Shown here piece after piece: positions 24,501 through 35,525 of a DNA stretch of 64,000 bases. The notes under the pieces are model-generated. The model was not told the DNA's origin and made no database searches. It saw only the letters and a list, made by a program, of their open reading frames with translations. The translations under genes were made by a program, and so were the position numbers. Position 1 is the stretch's first letter; each line of letters begins with the position of its first letter. This DNA comes from Synchiropus splendidus (lineage: Eukaryota > Chordata > Actinopteri > Syngnathiformes > Callionymidae), in assembly GCF_027744825.2 (NCBI RefSeq), contig NC_071349.1:7407001-7471000 (forward strand), in the 5' to 3' direction.

Positions 24501-25402
24501 TACGGTCAGGCTGAAGAGTGTCCATGCTGGCTCCTTTCATGGTGATGTTGAGGAGCGTCAGCAGGTAGCAGGCCTTCTTAATGTCTGACTCTGATGATCG
24601 ATGAAGGGCAGCAGGGGAACTTGTGATGGATGAAAGGCTGGGCCCGTGAAGTCAGAGAGTGACCACGGTGTTGAAGGTCATGGTTCAAAACAAGCCTACA
24701 GATGATGCCGACTCCCCTCCTACACTTCTGTCTTCTTTATATGAAGCTGACAAGGACTTTCAGTTTGGGAAGAAGTTCATTTCCATCCCAGTTCCAGGTC
24801 AGGAGCAGAAGGACTTCTTTGGATGGCAACTGGGACTGGTCCTATTAGTGCGTTCTGTTTTTTTCCTAATTCTCTCAAAAGACGAGTGCGAGTGCCGCTC
24901 ACTCTTTCAGGATGCTCTCATCTGGTGGGAATAACATCCTGAATTGCATTAGATCAACACACTAACCCCCAAATATCCTCTCATCATTTAAGTGACCCAG
25001 AAACTGATCTTTTCCAACTCCATCTGTTCAGTCCTGAAGTGGTTCAGAAGCTAAGCACATTCATCAGCCTATCACTTCCTCACATGAACTATGATGACTC
25101 AGGCTTGACAAGGGTTTCAACAAAAACACAACTGCAGTGACAGCGTCTGCTCATCCTGGAGCATCTGTATGCCACAGAAGCTGCGTCGTCCTGCTGCCAG
25201 AGTCCTGCCTCAGCAGTTTTAAAACTCATCCCTCTCTCACCTCTGTGTGTCAGGTCCAGCCGGCGAACACACGCATAGCAACATTAGCTGTTACCTTGTC
25301 ACGAAGCTGCGCCTCAGCATCCTCCACTTGCTCCGGCTCCTCTCTCTCTCCTGCGGCTGCGTGGGTCTCGTCCAGCCGCTGCGCAGACTGAGTGCCTCCC
25401 AT
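9509..25402 (-). CDS. akap12: A-kinase anchoring protein 12 (gravin/SSeCKS), repeat-expanded
   Basis: Proposed coding exons are 25402-25295 (start MGGTQSAQ, 36 codons), 21884-21794 and 21723-9509, giving 4,137 residues; human AKAP12 has 1,782. Gly2 in MGGTQS fits N-myristoylation, as in the mammalian alpha isoform. Family blocks follow in order: FRRFF..IGFRLTVK (about residue 112), MKKFFTTGIFSGLRKKKK (about 244), SPLRRLFASPSLRRF, WASFKKLMTPKK (Trp382), SWEAVLCGSGRRR (about 433), TWNSFKRLITPKRK (Trp495), AVIPLSEF and EMMSAVSQLSESP. These basic boxes bind PKC and calmodulin. A very acidic repeat region follows (about residues 1190-3310). The amphipathic helix NVQVVERAVEEAL starting at Asn3347 lines up with the human RII-binding helix VQNIIQTAVDQFV, so PKA anchoring is probably kept. 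About 780 poorly conserved acidic residues end the protein. The protein scaffolds PKA, PKC and phosphatase at the plasma membrane and cytoskeleton. Identity is firm; the first-exon assignment is good but unproven. Confidence 0.9.
12000..18360 (-). repeat. akap12: Five in-frame coding repeats in akap12 exon 3
   Basis: A landmark (AGGAGCTTCA on the plus strand, encoding EAPQ) recurs at 12821, 13628, 15722, 17018 and 18311, with a variant in the last copy. The two N-terminal spacings are 1,293 and 1,296 bp (431 and 432 codons, a one-codon difference). The others are 2,094 and 807 bp. Each unit starts near SILIRPEEPEAPQT, continues through VSDEKLLREETDEKD, ESVVQRSG, EEVEKELLLVETA, QPSEEDLSAPEDL, ECPAQTVQAEDL and THTSEDSVDLEDTN, and ends at DLSKENVPP. 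The third unit contains an extra nested duplication of GEHREEPAGDTPE with SDAMEATEQV. All indels keep frame and no stop interrupts. Units 1 and 2 differ at few residues, which implies recent duplication or gene conversion. Confidence 0.9.
22241..22600 (-). repeat. 56-bp tandem repeat enclosing a copy of the akap12 basic box
   Basis: On the plus strand, units starting ACCTCTGGCT recur at 22241, 22297 and 22353 (56-bp spacing). Related units start at 22512 and 22568 (again 56 bp). Between them, 22410-22480 is nearly identical to akap12 exon 3 around 20720-20790 and would encode TWAFFKKLTPKKKLKKPDEE on the minus strand, against WASFKKLMTPKKTLKKPDEE in the gene. Because 56 is not a multiple of three, the array itself is not a protein repeat. 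It lies upstream of akap12 exon 2, inside the first intron. I read it as a duplicated gene fragment caught in a tandem array; an alternative exon is possible but less likely. Confidence 0.7.
22601..24486. other. akap12 intron 1, no gene seen
   Basis: No functional gene is visible. On the minus strand around 23300-23400 a frame reads LVLCGSSRGN and then SWDRTPKQRQAE, which faintly recalls the akap12 blocks AVLCGSGRRR and SFKRLITPKRK; the DNA match is short (about 16 bases). A run of ten G residues lies near 24462-24471. Confidence 0.4.
24487..24540 (-). CDS. akap12: Candidate alternative first coding exon of akap12
   Basis: On the minus strand an ATG at 24540 opens 18 codons (MKGASMDTLQPDRSLINT), followed by a donor GTAAAG directly after 24487. 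The exon ends in phase 0, the same phase as exon 1 at 25295 and as required by exon 2 at 21884. Mammalian AKAP12 uses alternative promoters that replace the myristoylated N-terminus, so an unmyristoylated isoform is plausible. The same frame stays open about 37 codons upstream, so this could instead be part of an internal exon. Confidence 0.4.
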
Positions 25403-25499
25403 GTCTCTCTGCTGCAGCCCGTCTCTGAGAGTCGCAGGTTCTTCTAGTGTGCAGATCAGGAGTGGTGCAGGGGGAACAGGGAGAGGTCTTTTTTTAGCT

Positions 25500-28400
25500 G
25501 ACCACCTCCCTGCAGGGTCACATGAAGCCCATGAGCTGCTCTGGCATGATAACGCCTCCCGCTGCATCGCAGGAAAAACAATGATGATGGAGATTGGCGG
25601 GTTGTCCCCGAGTGACTGGCCGGCCGCACGAGCCCACTCCAACTGTGCAAACATTCATGAAATCACCAGGCGGGAGCATGAAATCAAAGAATAGAATTAC
25701 TGTAAGCACTTTAGTTTGGCTGACGCCGACCACTCTCACGGGCTCGCAGCGTAACTTGGACTTGTCTGAGCGGGAACCTCTCTCACACGTCACCTCAGTT
25801 CAAGTGATGCCCACATGCAGAGGCAGAAGAGGACATCTGTGAGAACTACTGGAACATTGTTTTGGAAGTCAAAAGGTTAGGGTCTCCTCTTTAGGTCAGA
25901 GGTGAAACCACATCAGTCCCTATCAGTGTGACATCACAAATGAGTGAGAGCTGAGCTGGTCTCCATTGGGCTCCATTCAAAGTCATGGACAGGTGAATGT
26001 CATCGGTCTGATCAGTCGGGAATCCATCCCATCTGGAATAGCTGTGGACCGTTGGAAAGAAGACAGCCACAGCTGGGATCCCTCCCGAGGACAGGACGTC
26101 TGGGGACACCAGTGACTTTCAGCTTCCTCAGCTTCTTCATCCAGCTGACCCGAACACAACAACACGCTGCCAATGAGCCAAAACCTTCCTGGACTCAGAC
26201 AGCACCTGTGGGAGGCCGTCGGTGATGGTTGGAGTCAGAGTTGCGGTCCGGCCTGACCCGCTGGACCAGCTGTTTCACTTGTAAGTGGTGACAAGTCCAG
26301 AGAGTTCCAAGCACGTGATTTATATTGAGGAAAATTTCATCATCTAGGAGTCGTCATGGCGACGGTCATGGACACGCCTGTTCTGGTACAGTGCTTGCCA
26401 TGTGCTGGACGGCACATGACTGTGACTGACAACGCTGTCAAGTCTGTCACGTGCAAATCATCCAGCACTCTTCCAATTATCCTGCTTGTGTAACTAACCT
26501 GTCGACTGGCTCCAAGTTGTTGTTGTTTTCCTCTCAGTTCCCTCTGTAAACACAGGTTTTTGAGAGGAGTCGACTCACCCACGCTCGCAAGCTCAACTCC
26601 AACTGCTGAAGGTCAGTTTGTCGGCGAGACCAAAACTGCAGGAATCGATTTGAAACAGTGAAAGTTTGGAGTCGCTACACAAACTATGGCTCACATGTAA
26701 ACGGAGACACAAAACAATTCATTCCATTTATCCGTAAAATCGTCACTCTGTCCAAGCTAGCAGCTGTTAGCAGTTAGTGTCCGCTTTATAGACCACACAA
26801 AAATGGAAATGAATGATTAAACTCCTCATCTCCAACCTTCTCGGTCCAACCCTGTCTCTCCAAACTTCACCTCATGCCTACCTCTGATCTCAGGGCAGGT
26901 TTTTTTCTCACATCTGTCAGTGGTTTAGACCAGTTGTCAGGTCCCTCTCATGTTTGGCAGAAGCCGCTTGTGTCACTCATGAACCTGTGATTCATGATCG
27001 GGCTGAAACTCAGCTCTTTTCTGGTCTTCAGTCCGGCCTGACCTCCTCATCCGCTCCTTTATTAGTGAGGTTCTTTCGAGGAGCGGGCGGTGGAGCCGCC
27101 ACCGAAGGGTGCAGCTCGGTGCTGACCAAAGACATACCATACCATGCCATACCAGTTTGATAGCTGATATCTGTCACCTGACAGGAGCTCAGCTCTGATG
27201 TGGTCCCTCGGCGTGTGTGATGGAGTGAGCACACAGCCATAACGAAACCCATTTCGTTGGGCTCAGGTCGACTGTATTTCTTACTGTACTGCCAGGGTCC
27301 AGGTCTCACTGTGCCGCTGTGGCGGGGAAAACATCAGCTGTTTCCACTTAACCACCAGAGTGACTCTAATGAATTAAAGTGATAAGCTTCCTGCTAAGGT
27401 TCACATAACCACGGCAGTGTTCCAGAGCATCTGATCTGATTATCATGAATCTCATGGGATTGGTTAGTCGCTCTGCTCTGAAACTCCAGCCTCCGCTTGG
27501 CCAGGCTCTGATGATGACAGGCGGCTGCAAAGGTCTGGAGCTGATCCTCCTCTGAATCCTCAACCCGGATGCTCCAGGTCAGAGGTCCGAGTGCTGACTG
27601 AACGTTCTATAATGCCTGAACAGCATCTTGGTCTCAGTCAAGAAGCATTCAGGGCATGCCGATCCCTAATCTGCCCCAGGACCTCCCTCCACCTTCACCT
27701 TCACCTGTGAGTGAGTGTGAATCGTCTCTTTCCTGGCAGGTAGAGAGTGATGGAGAGGTTCCAGCTCTGGACCTGGAACTGTGGTGGGATGAGACCCGGC
27801 CAAGAGTGAGGATCTCATGCAGCGAGATGGAAGACTTGTTCCATCACTTCCTGATCAGGAGGACCATGTCTCTGTTGTGAGTGGACTCTCCCCTTACTGA
27901 GGGCCAGACTGACCTTGGTATCCCACCTGCTCCGATCCCTCCCCAGGCCCTTTCCCACAACCAACAAGCCTGACTGAGGTCCATGTCTGCTCCATGTTTC
28001 ACGCTTGTTTCGCATGACACATACGCTTTCACATGGAATTCATTTTCTGTTTCTGATGCTGGAAACGCGTCCAACATTCTTCATCAGCCTTGACTCTTGG
28101 AGATGGATCGAACAAGCTGTGACTTTAAGAACAGGATTTCTTCTCATTACATGTCAAAAATAAAGATAAAATAAACGTCAAATAAAATAGTTAATTCTTA
28201 AATTAAATTCTTTTTAAAGACTTGCTTCCCCACTTTTCCCAGACCAAAAATTCATTACTCTTGATCTCATTTGTGATCAATAACCATATTTACTCTACTT
28301 ACACGTAAACAAACTAAATGTGAAATGACATGAAACCACGTGATCATTTCAAAGATATTTATTTGTCATCGAAAAGTCCAAGCAGCAGCAGAACCAGGTG

Positions 28401-29440
28401 CAAGTCATATTCATAAAATGTTATAAAGAAAAAAAGGAAAAAAATACATTTGATGCAAACTTTTGATAAAATTGGAAAAACTGAATAAAATGCAGAATAA
28501 AATAAATATGATGAAAACGTTTCTAAATATCATAACATATAAATTATATATTTAACTTAAACTCCAAAGAAGTTATGTGTTAAAATGTTAGTATCGCCAT
28601 AAAATTCTAATTTATTTTCAAAACTGCTTCACCAGGTGCTTTCATGAACAGTTTTTAACGTTGCATCACTTTCTTTCTCATTTTTTCTTTTCTTGAACTT
28701 CTCCATACTTGTTCACTATCCCAGATTTGCAGCTGTCAAGTCAATTCAGTGACACTCTACTGCCACTATACGTGGCTCATATATTAAACTGAGAGTCTTA
28801 CGGCCCAAAGGTGTAAAACAAAAAAACTTTTTGCGGCCCTCTAGGAGGCACTTGCACTTGGTTATGATCCTGAGGACCACCTCCAATGATTATGTCAGAG
28901 TGCAAAGCCTGACTTGGACCGTCAGTCGTGTCGACACTTGAGCATGAAACTGACTCACAACATCACGGCTTCAAACCTTGAGAGTGCTGAGTCAGCTTCC
29001 CAACAGATACTAAATGGACTTTTTGTTGTGCGATTTAGTGGATTAATTCCCTGGTCTACATTCTTGGCAGCTCACAGGGAAGTGTTTCCTGCTCCGATCG
29101 GGGTTTTTCCACCGGAGCACATGCAAAGCTCTGGCAGCTCCGTCTGGATGAGATTAAACAGATTAGAGGGCCGAGCGAAGATGAAGACCTCGCGCTCGTC
29201 AGGTTTGTCTTCGACCGCGTCAGGCGGGCTTTGATCAGACATATTCCTTCAGACTCTGATGCACCAGCTGACCACCGTGATGGGGAGCAGAGGAGGGTTT
29301 TCTCTTCTGGAGTAATATGTGACGAAATAACAGCCATTTTCTCCTCCTCCATCTCCTTCCACGTGGCACCTCCATCTCCCACACCGTGTCTCTGGGCTCT
29401 CCTAACTCATTTCTGCCTGTCCTCTCCACTCACCTCATGA
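25500..29440. other. Gene-poor intergenic region upstream of akap12
   Basis: I see no supported gene. The first part is ordinary mixed sequence. The part from about 28140 to 28700 is very AT-rich with A runs. Short frames on both strands lack splice signals and recognisable similarity. Distal regulatory sequence for akap12 may lie here, but nothing in the bases shows it. Confidence 0.45.
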
Positions 29441-30450
29441 GGACCTCACTATCAGAATCAGAATCAGAATCAGAATAAGAAGGTGTTTTGGAATAAAATA
29501 AAATAAAATAAAATAAAATAAAAAACAAAGGCTGTTCCTGAATTCAACAGTCTGACAGCCGAGGGGAAGAAGCTGTTCCTGTGACGGGAGGTTCTGGTCT
29601 GGATGGATCGTAGCCTCCTGCCAGAGGGAAGAGGAACAAACAGTCCATGTCCAGGGTGAGACGGGTCGGCTCTGATCCAACCTGCACGTCTCTGGGTCCT
29701 GGAGACATACAGGTCCTGAAGAGGTGGCAGGCTGCAACCGATCACCTTCTCAGCAGAACGTACGATGCGCTGCAGTCTGCTCTTGATCCTGGATGTGGCG
29801 CTGTTGTACCAGACGGTGATAGAGGAGGTGAGGATGGACTGGACGATGGCCGTGTAGAACTCCACCAGCAACTTCATCGGCAGTCATAGTTTCCGTAGCT
29901 GCCTCGTGAAGAACATTCTCTGTTGGGCCTTCCTGATGGTTGGCTCCCATTTGAGGTCCTCAGTGATGGTGGTTCCCAGGAAGCAGAAGGAGTCCACAAT
30001 AGGAATGGCTAAACCAGCCAACATGAGAGGGGACAGAGAAACTGTTCCTCTCTGTGATCATCTCCACTGTCTTCTGGGCGTTGAGCTCCAGGTTGTTGTG
30101 GCTGCACCAGGACACCAGCCGCTCCTCCTCCCTCCTGTAAGCCGACTCATCTCCATCTGAGATGAGCCCGATGATGGTGGTGTCATCCGCAAACTTGATC
30201 AGCTTTACGGACTCGTGGCTGGAGGTGCAGCAGTTAGTGCCATGGAAAGAGAGCACAGCTCCCAGGAGACCTGATGTTGAGGGTCCGAGTGTCGGAGACA
30301 GTCGTCCCCAGCCGCACCCGCTGACTCCGGCTGGTCAGGAAGTCTGTCATCCATCTGCAGAGGGAGTCAGGCACATCGAGCTGGTGAAGCTTGTCTTCAA
30401 GCAGAGCTGGGAGAATTGTGTTTAAATTGTCAATTGTCATCATCCTCGGG
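29440..30450 (-). mobile_element. 5'-truncated, frameshifted non-LTR retrotransposon (L2/CR1-like)
   Basis: Reading the minus strand, three frames in succession carry reverse-transcriptase sequence. 30443-30234 has VPDSLCRWMTDFLTSRSQRV. 30256-29960 has the palm motif LIKFADDTTIIG with LELNAQKTVEMI. 29877-29470 has the C-terminal SITVWYNSAT, RIVRSAEKVIGC and PSGRRLRSIQTRT with FFPSAVRLLNSG. The copy is broken by frameshifts and lacks the endonuclease and most of the polymerase. The 3' tail is a short repeat, with ATCAGA units near 29453-29475 on the plus strand and AAAAT units at 29492-29522. Repeat-type tails are usual for these LINEs. It is dead on arrival or decayed. Confidence 0.85.
29492..29524. 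repeat. (AAAAT)n in the LINE 3' tail
   Basis: About six copies of an AAAAT pentamer on the plus strand lie next to ATCAGA-type hexamers at 29453-29475. Together they form the 3' tail of the adjacent minus-strand LINE. Confidence 0.8.
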
Positions 30451-31130
30451 TCCGACTATCTAACCAAAGACTGTTTGAAACTTTTTTTGTCGCCAGCTAC
30501 TGTGTTAGTGTCACATTTCTTCATAAAATTAACTTTTCTTTCATCTGGGAGATTGTCAAACCGATGAAACACTGACACCTAGTGGAAGTGGCGTGTATTA
30601 TATTAAATGTTTTTAATGATTATATTCAAGTGCCTTCATTCACCCCTCGCTGGTGACTCATTAACTTTACTTATAAACAAATAAACATTTGATTATTTTC
30701 CACATATCCCCGGAGAGGGCCTGGGGGTAGAGCCAACCCCGGTGTCTGAAGAGGCGTCTGCAGCAGTGGAAGTCAAACAGAGAAGAACTGAGTGGGACGA
30801 TGAGTCAAACTGCTGTTCTCACTCACACATCAGGTCTTTTCAAGGAAACAGCTGAGTCACAACTTCTCCATCCTACTTTGTCTTCTGCTTCTGGACACAT
30901 GAACTCAGTTGAGCTTTTGAAGACGGCTCGTGAGAATGGCAAAAGAAGACCCCCGACTTTGTCCCATGCCTCCCCTGTTTTGAAGAGTCAGTAGCCGTTT
31001 CACATAGATCATCTGATGCTGATAAAGTGTAAAACACAATACTTTGTGTCAGTTGTATATTTCCTGGTGGGTGAACATGTGATGTGTGAGGAATGTCGAC
31101 AGTTGTGTTTCGCTCACATCAGGTGAGTTT
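30451..31130. other. Intergenic, no gene seen
   Basis: This AT-rich spacer lies between the LINE fragment and the first syntaxin gene. I see no coding or RNA feature. Confidence 0.4.
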
Positions 31131-31442
31131 GAGATAAAGGTCGACATTTTTAAAATCTGCTCGACTGCTGAGAGGAATCGTCGGAAGAATAGAACGGTAA
31201 GAACAGTCAGTCTTTATGAGGTGTCTGTGTTCGAGGGTCTGTAGTTTAAAGCAGGACATTCGATAAAAAAGTGATCTCAGACTCATTTTGAACCACTGTT
31301 CCGTGAGTGAGGTCTGCAGTCGATCCCAGGTACCGGTGAAGAGGCGGGGGACACCTTGGACATGTCAACAGTCTGGTTTGAAGAACAGAAAACCAAAGTT
31401 CTGCAGTGGTTCTGAGGGTGTGTCGCCTGTGTCTCTCCAGAT

Positions 31443-32279
31443 ATGAGGGACCTTCTGAGAGACCTCCAGGAGGTGCAGGCGGTGGACCTGGACTCCCTGT
31501 CTGAGCATGACGCAACATCACCTCACGATCAGGAGCTGAGGGAAGTTCTGCAGGAGGCTGAACAGATCCAGCAGGACATCCAGCAGATCCAGAACCACAT
31601 CAGCCAGCTTCAGATCGTGAACTACCAGACATTGAACCAAACCTCACACCAGGAAGTAGACAAGCAGGATTCCAACACCATCGGAGCTGACATCAGGCAC
31701 GGCGGAGAGCGTGTTGTCCAGAGGCTCCACAGCCTGAAGAAGGTCCGTGACGTGCTGGAGTCCCAACACGGCCGTGGTCACCCAGCCACACGTGTGGCCC
31801 TCATACAGTACCAGAGTCTCAGTCAGGCTCTGCAGGAGGTGATGGCCAGCTACAGCGACACAGAGAGGAGGCATCAGGAGGCATGTCGGCATCTGATCCA
31901 GAGGCAGCTGGAAGTGGTGGGCAAGGTGGCCAGTGAGGAGGAGCTGGAGGAGATGCTGGAGAGTCCAGACTGGAAGGTGTTCAGTGACCAGGTGGAGGGG
32001 AAAACTGCCCGCACTGCTCTGGTGCAGATTGAGAGCCGTCACAAGGACCTGCTAGACCTGGAGAAGAGGATGGAGCAGATACAGGAGCTGTCAATGGATG
32101 TGGCCATGCTGGTTCAGGAGCAGGGAGCTATGGTGGAGAACATCCAGAAAAATGTGCTGACAGCTGAAGCGACGGTCCAGGAGGGGGCGGAGCAGCTGGA
32201 ACGAGCGACCGCCTCCGACAGGAAGAACCCCTGCCGGCAGCTCTTCTGCTGCTGCTTCCCCTGCCTGAAGAACCTGTGA
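31443..32279 (+). CDS. Syntaxin-11-like protein, divergent tandem copy
   Basis: A single coding exon of 278 residues starts at MRDLLRDL, two bases after a splice acceptor (CTCTCCAG at 31440). A probable 5' UTR exon ends at 31196 with donor GTAAGA. The C-terminal third is a Qa-SNARE helix: RTALVQIESRHKDLLDLEKR and then VAMLVQEQGAMVENIQ, where the zero-layer Gln of EQG is intact. There is no membrane span; instead NPCRQLFCCCFPCL supplies a cysteine cluster for palmitoylation, the hallmark of syntaxin-11 and -19. The Habc region is far more diverged than in the neighbouring gene and lacks the LGKQNARFLTSMRR block. It arose by tandem duplication with 35526-36389; zebrafish also has duplicated stx11 genes. 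The expected role is regulated secretory or late-endosomal fusion in immune cells. An stx19 identity is less likely. Confidence 0.85.
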   Translation: MRDLLRDLQEVQAVDLDSLSEHDATSPHDQELREVLQEAEQIQQDIQQIQNHISQLQIVNYQTLNQTSHQEVDKQDSNTIGADIRHGGERVVQRLHSLKKVRDVLESQHGRGHPATRVALIQYQSLSQALQEVMASYSDTERRHQEACRHLIQRQLEVVGKVASEEELEEMLESPDWKVFSDQVEGKTARTALVQIESRHKDLLDLEKRMEQIQELSMDVAMLVQEQGAMVENIQKNVLTAEATVQEGAEQLERATASDRKNPCRQLFCCCFPCLKNL

Positions 32280-33379
32280 TGGCCACCAGGGAGAAGGACC
32301 TCCATCTCCAGCCCCAATTTAGATGCTGTGACAGGAGTGTTGTTGAGTGTGATCGTGCTGACGTGATGACTGTTTGCTCAGAGAGAGCAGCTGAACAGGA
32401 ATGGCTTCTGATCCACTTTCATAATATTGATACTCATAAGCCGTCTATGAATGATCATAGAACCAATGATGACTGATGATTGTGTTTTGTTGATAACCAT
32501 GTTTGCAGACGTCTCACCACAATAGTCTCCTTTCCCCCGCCCCTCTCCTTGTTGAGCTGAAGTCATGTGCGACGCCCAACGCTCACATTTGCCCACAAAT
32601 ATTGCCACCAAGGGTTGCGATTCGGACATAAACGATTCTGAATCCTTTCATAAATGTCCAAATTCCCATGGTTTAAATGTATAATAGATTAAACTAGAAA
32701 GCAGAACTCACTAGTGCAGCGGCCCGTCACCTGAACACTATGTAACACACTACATTCCGACCCTGTGGAACACATCAGATGTTACTGTATATAGTTATAT
32801 AGTATCTCAGACTGTGCCCATCCAAACGTCCGTCAGGCTCCGCTCTTGTGAGGAGCTCTGTAACAAAACAATAAGGGCTCACTACACCAAGCCACTCATG
32901 GAACATCAGCATATAAAAGATGGGCTTATTTTATCATCAGTTTGTGTTGCTTTTTGCATATAAAGCATATTTTGTTAAAATCATTGCAGCCTGGAGCTTT
33001 TTAAGGCAAAAACCTGAGACTAGTGTTTTACAATCTCACTTGCTAAGCTCCTTCTTCACTGTCATGTTGTTCCAGAACCATAACAGATTAGATTAAATGT
33101 CTTTATTTGTCACGCAACAGGACGGCAACTTTCACCGCACTTCATAATCTTCTGCAAAAAAAAAAAATCTAAATCATGCTGGTTTGTCAAAGCTTAAGGG
33201 TAGGAAGAGGTAAATTGATCACTTTTAGAAATGAAAAAGTGAAGAGTGGAGTGTAAAATTAACTGTCTAAACTGAGTGAAGGGGTGACCTGCTGGAGACT
33301 GGGGTATTAAATGAACTTCTGCTGTTGAGGTTGTTCCCAAACCAAAGTGGATCAGGTGCTTGAAGGACGCGGGGTGAAG
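32280..33379. other. Spacer between the two syntaxin genes
   Basis: The first part is probably the 3' UTR of the upstream syntaxin gene. No canonical AATAAA stands out, but TAGATTAAA occurs near 32687. The rest is AT-rich with no feature I can support. Confidence 0.35.
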
Positions 33380-33662
33380 CGGGCTGTTCCCGCGCTGTGA
33401 CTCTCATTCGCAGTTCAGGCGAGTGCCCCGACACCGAGGTCGAATCTGTTTCCTGGAGTCGAAACTTGTCTCAACGACGGTGAACTCGTCAGATCACCGC
33501 CTGAGATCGAGCGAGTTCCGTCTTCCGCAGTCACGGAGGAGGGGGCGGGCCTTCCGCGTTGTGAGCATCACTTGAGATGCTGCCGAGTTTCACCATCGGT
33601 CCCGAGAGAAGCATGAACCAACGCTTTCCCTCCTGTTAGAGAGTCGAAATCAACCAAACCAG
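33380..33662 (+). promoter_or_regulatory. stx11: CpG-rich promoter and 5' UTR exon of stx11
   Basis: Base composition shifts to GC- and CpG-rich DNA here. The stretch ends at a strong donor (AACCAG then GTGAGC, last exon base 33662). The matching acceptor (CTCTCTCCAG) is at 35520, five bases before the stx11 ATG. This gives an 1.86 kb 5' UTR intron that contains the two tRNA-Leu copies. The transcription start is not fixed. Confidence 0.55.
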
Positions 33663-34635
33663 GTGAGCTGCTCTGACAACACAACTGCCAGTCTCTCTGG
33701 ATAAATAACTCTTCTGGGGACATGACTCTTCAACGGGTCGGTAGCGAGAGGCGCGATGTTCCGTTAGACGGCTGTTCGTCTCGTGAGAGCGGGAGTTTTT
33801 GACACCAGTGTAACCGTCTTTCTTCCCCCTGACCTGGAGCTGGAGTAGGTTCCACAGGGGCCGCGGGCTGACGCTCTCTGGGGCCCCTCTGACCCCTGTA
33901 CTGAGGAGACATGAGGAGGTGTTTGGCCCGCGGCCAGTGCGTCAGAGATTATCTCTTAAACGGCGTCTGTTACATACGACGTTCTACACGGGATTATTGC
34001 TGTCGTGTGTCGGGATCAGAGAGTCAAAGCTGAATAGTGAGTCACTGCATGTGGTTCTTATTTTATTTGCTGAGCAGGTGGCGTGTTTCTGGATCAATTT
34101 TTGTACATTTTTCCCATCTGACGTTCAGAGAGAACGCTCACTATATTCATATTTCTGTCATTAAGTGAGTCAACGACTGACAGGTTTTAGTCGAGGCAGT
34201 GCAGAAGCAAACAATGCCACAGTATCCCACAGTGAGCAGGACCAGAGTACTACATTGCAAAAGCAATAAACACAAAAACAAGAGTCACATTAGTGTAAAC
34301 AAGTGTGACAGATCAATAATAGTTGTGAAAACAGTTGTAAGATTTAAATGTTTGAGATGGAAAAAAATGCTGTTGAGAAATGAGACTGTACAAGGTTGAA
34401 GTTACTGCGTGTGAGTGATAAATGATAACCCCATCACCTGAATGGACTGAAATGGAGTCACATTAACCAAAAAAAAGAGCTGGGAAATACATACTAGCAA
34501 CGTGAACTATTTCAGTCCTGGCCGACGCACTGTATTCAAACGCTCAAGCACAGTGTTCTCATCCAACCACGTGCACTCACTAGATCAGGCAAGCTCCAGA
34601 CGGCGAGTCTGAGTCACAGCAGTCTTGCCCGTGTC

Positions 34636-34718
34636 ACCAGGATGGCCGAGTGGTGAAGGCGTTGGACTTAAGATCCAATGGACAGCAGTCCTCGTGGGTT
34701 CGATCCCCTCTCCTGGTA
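34636..34718 (+). tRNA. tRNA-Leu(TAA), degenerate copy, possible pseudogene
   Basis: This 83-bp tRNA-Leu sequence has acceptor stem ACCAGGA...TCCTGGT, anticodon loop CTTAAGA (anticodon TAA) and a long variable arm. It differs from the copy at 35156 at three bases: G for T in the D loop (GTGGTGAAGG), T for A in the T loop (TTCGATC) and T for A in the T stem, which creates a T-T mismatch. The last two weaken the T arm and the internal promoter (B box), so it may be poorly expressed or dead. A TTTT terminator follows only about 25 bases downstream. Confidence 0.7.
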
Positions 34719-35155
34719 GAGGTCCCTCGCTGTCTCCCATCACTTTTAGTCCGGACAGACTAGACGCTGACATGCATGCACATACCAAGGCTCAGAGCCT
34801 TCCAAGCAGACTGTTGGGCTTTATTGAATAAAAATATGGAACTGCAATAGAACTGTAGAAAAACTGGTAGTGACAGTGACGTGCCTCTGATACCACAGCC
34901 TCCGTTACTGCTGTCATTCAGTGCCATGATGCACTGGCTCCAGCTTGCCAACACACCATCAGCTCACTGACCTCGCATTTACACGACATCTATGCTGTCG
35001 CTTCAGTCCCAGTCATCTCAGTCACGTGTCTTTCCTGTTTGAGCTTCCGCCTTATCACTCTGACTCTGCATGTAGCGTGCCATCGGTTGTGAATCGCTCT
35101 GAAGCGTCACACGCAGTGCATCAGCAGAGCCCCTGACACAGTACTCCTCCCTGTC

Positions 35156-35238
35156 ACCAGGATGGCCGAGTGGTTAAGGCGTTGGACTTAAGATCCAATG
35201 GACAGCAGTCCTCGTGGGTTCGAACCCCACTCCTGGTA
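35156..35238 (+). tRNA. tRNA-Leu(TAA)
   Basis: An 83-bp cloverleaf runs ACCAGGATGGCCGAGTGGTT... and closes with ACTCCTGGTA. The anticodon stem-loop is TTGGACTTAAGATCCAA (anticodon TAA). The T arm is GTGGGTTCGAACCCCAC with perfect pairing. Internal A and B box sequences are intact and a TTTTT terminator sits about 8 bases after the end. There is no intron and the CCA is not encoded, as normal in eukaryotes. It lies in the stx11 5' UTR intron, on the same strand. Confidence 0.95.
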
Positions 35239-35525
35239 TCATCTTTTTAACGTGGTGAGATGAGGGAACACTTGATAACACAACTACAAAAACACTCCAC
35301 AACTTAGTTCTTGAGAAAAGCAGCATCCAAAATATGATCAATTCACCGCTGAGTTGACTTGAACCTTTGTCTCTGAGAACTGTTGCAGTCCTTTATGGGA
35401 TTTATGTGAGTTTAGGAAACTGTCTTGTGGGTGGTATGAAGGCAGCTGGCAGCCGTGAAGTGAGAGTGTGGGTAGCTGTGTGTGACGTGTCTGTCTACTG
35501 AACCCCAACTCTCTCTCCAGGTGAA

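Noticed and set aside
32084..32110. Asp in MDVAMLV of the divergent syntaxin, first taken as a lost zero-layer Gln
   Set aside because: The zero-layer Gln is the later EQG, which is intact; Asp at this earlier site is normal in syntaxin-1 too.
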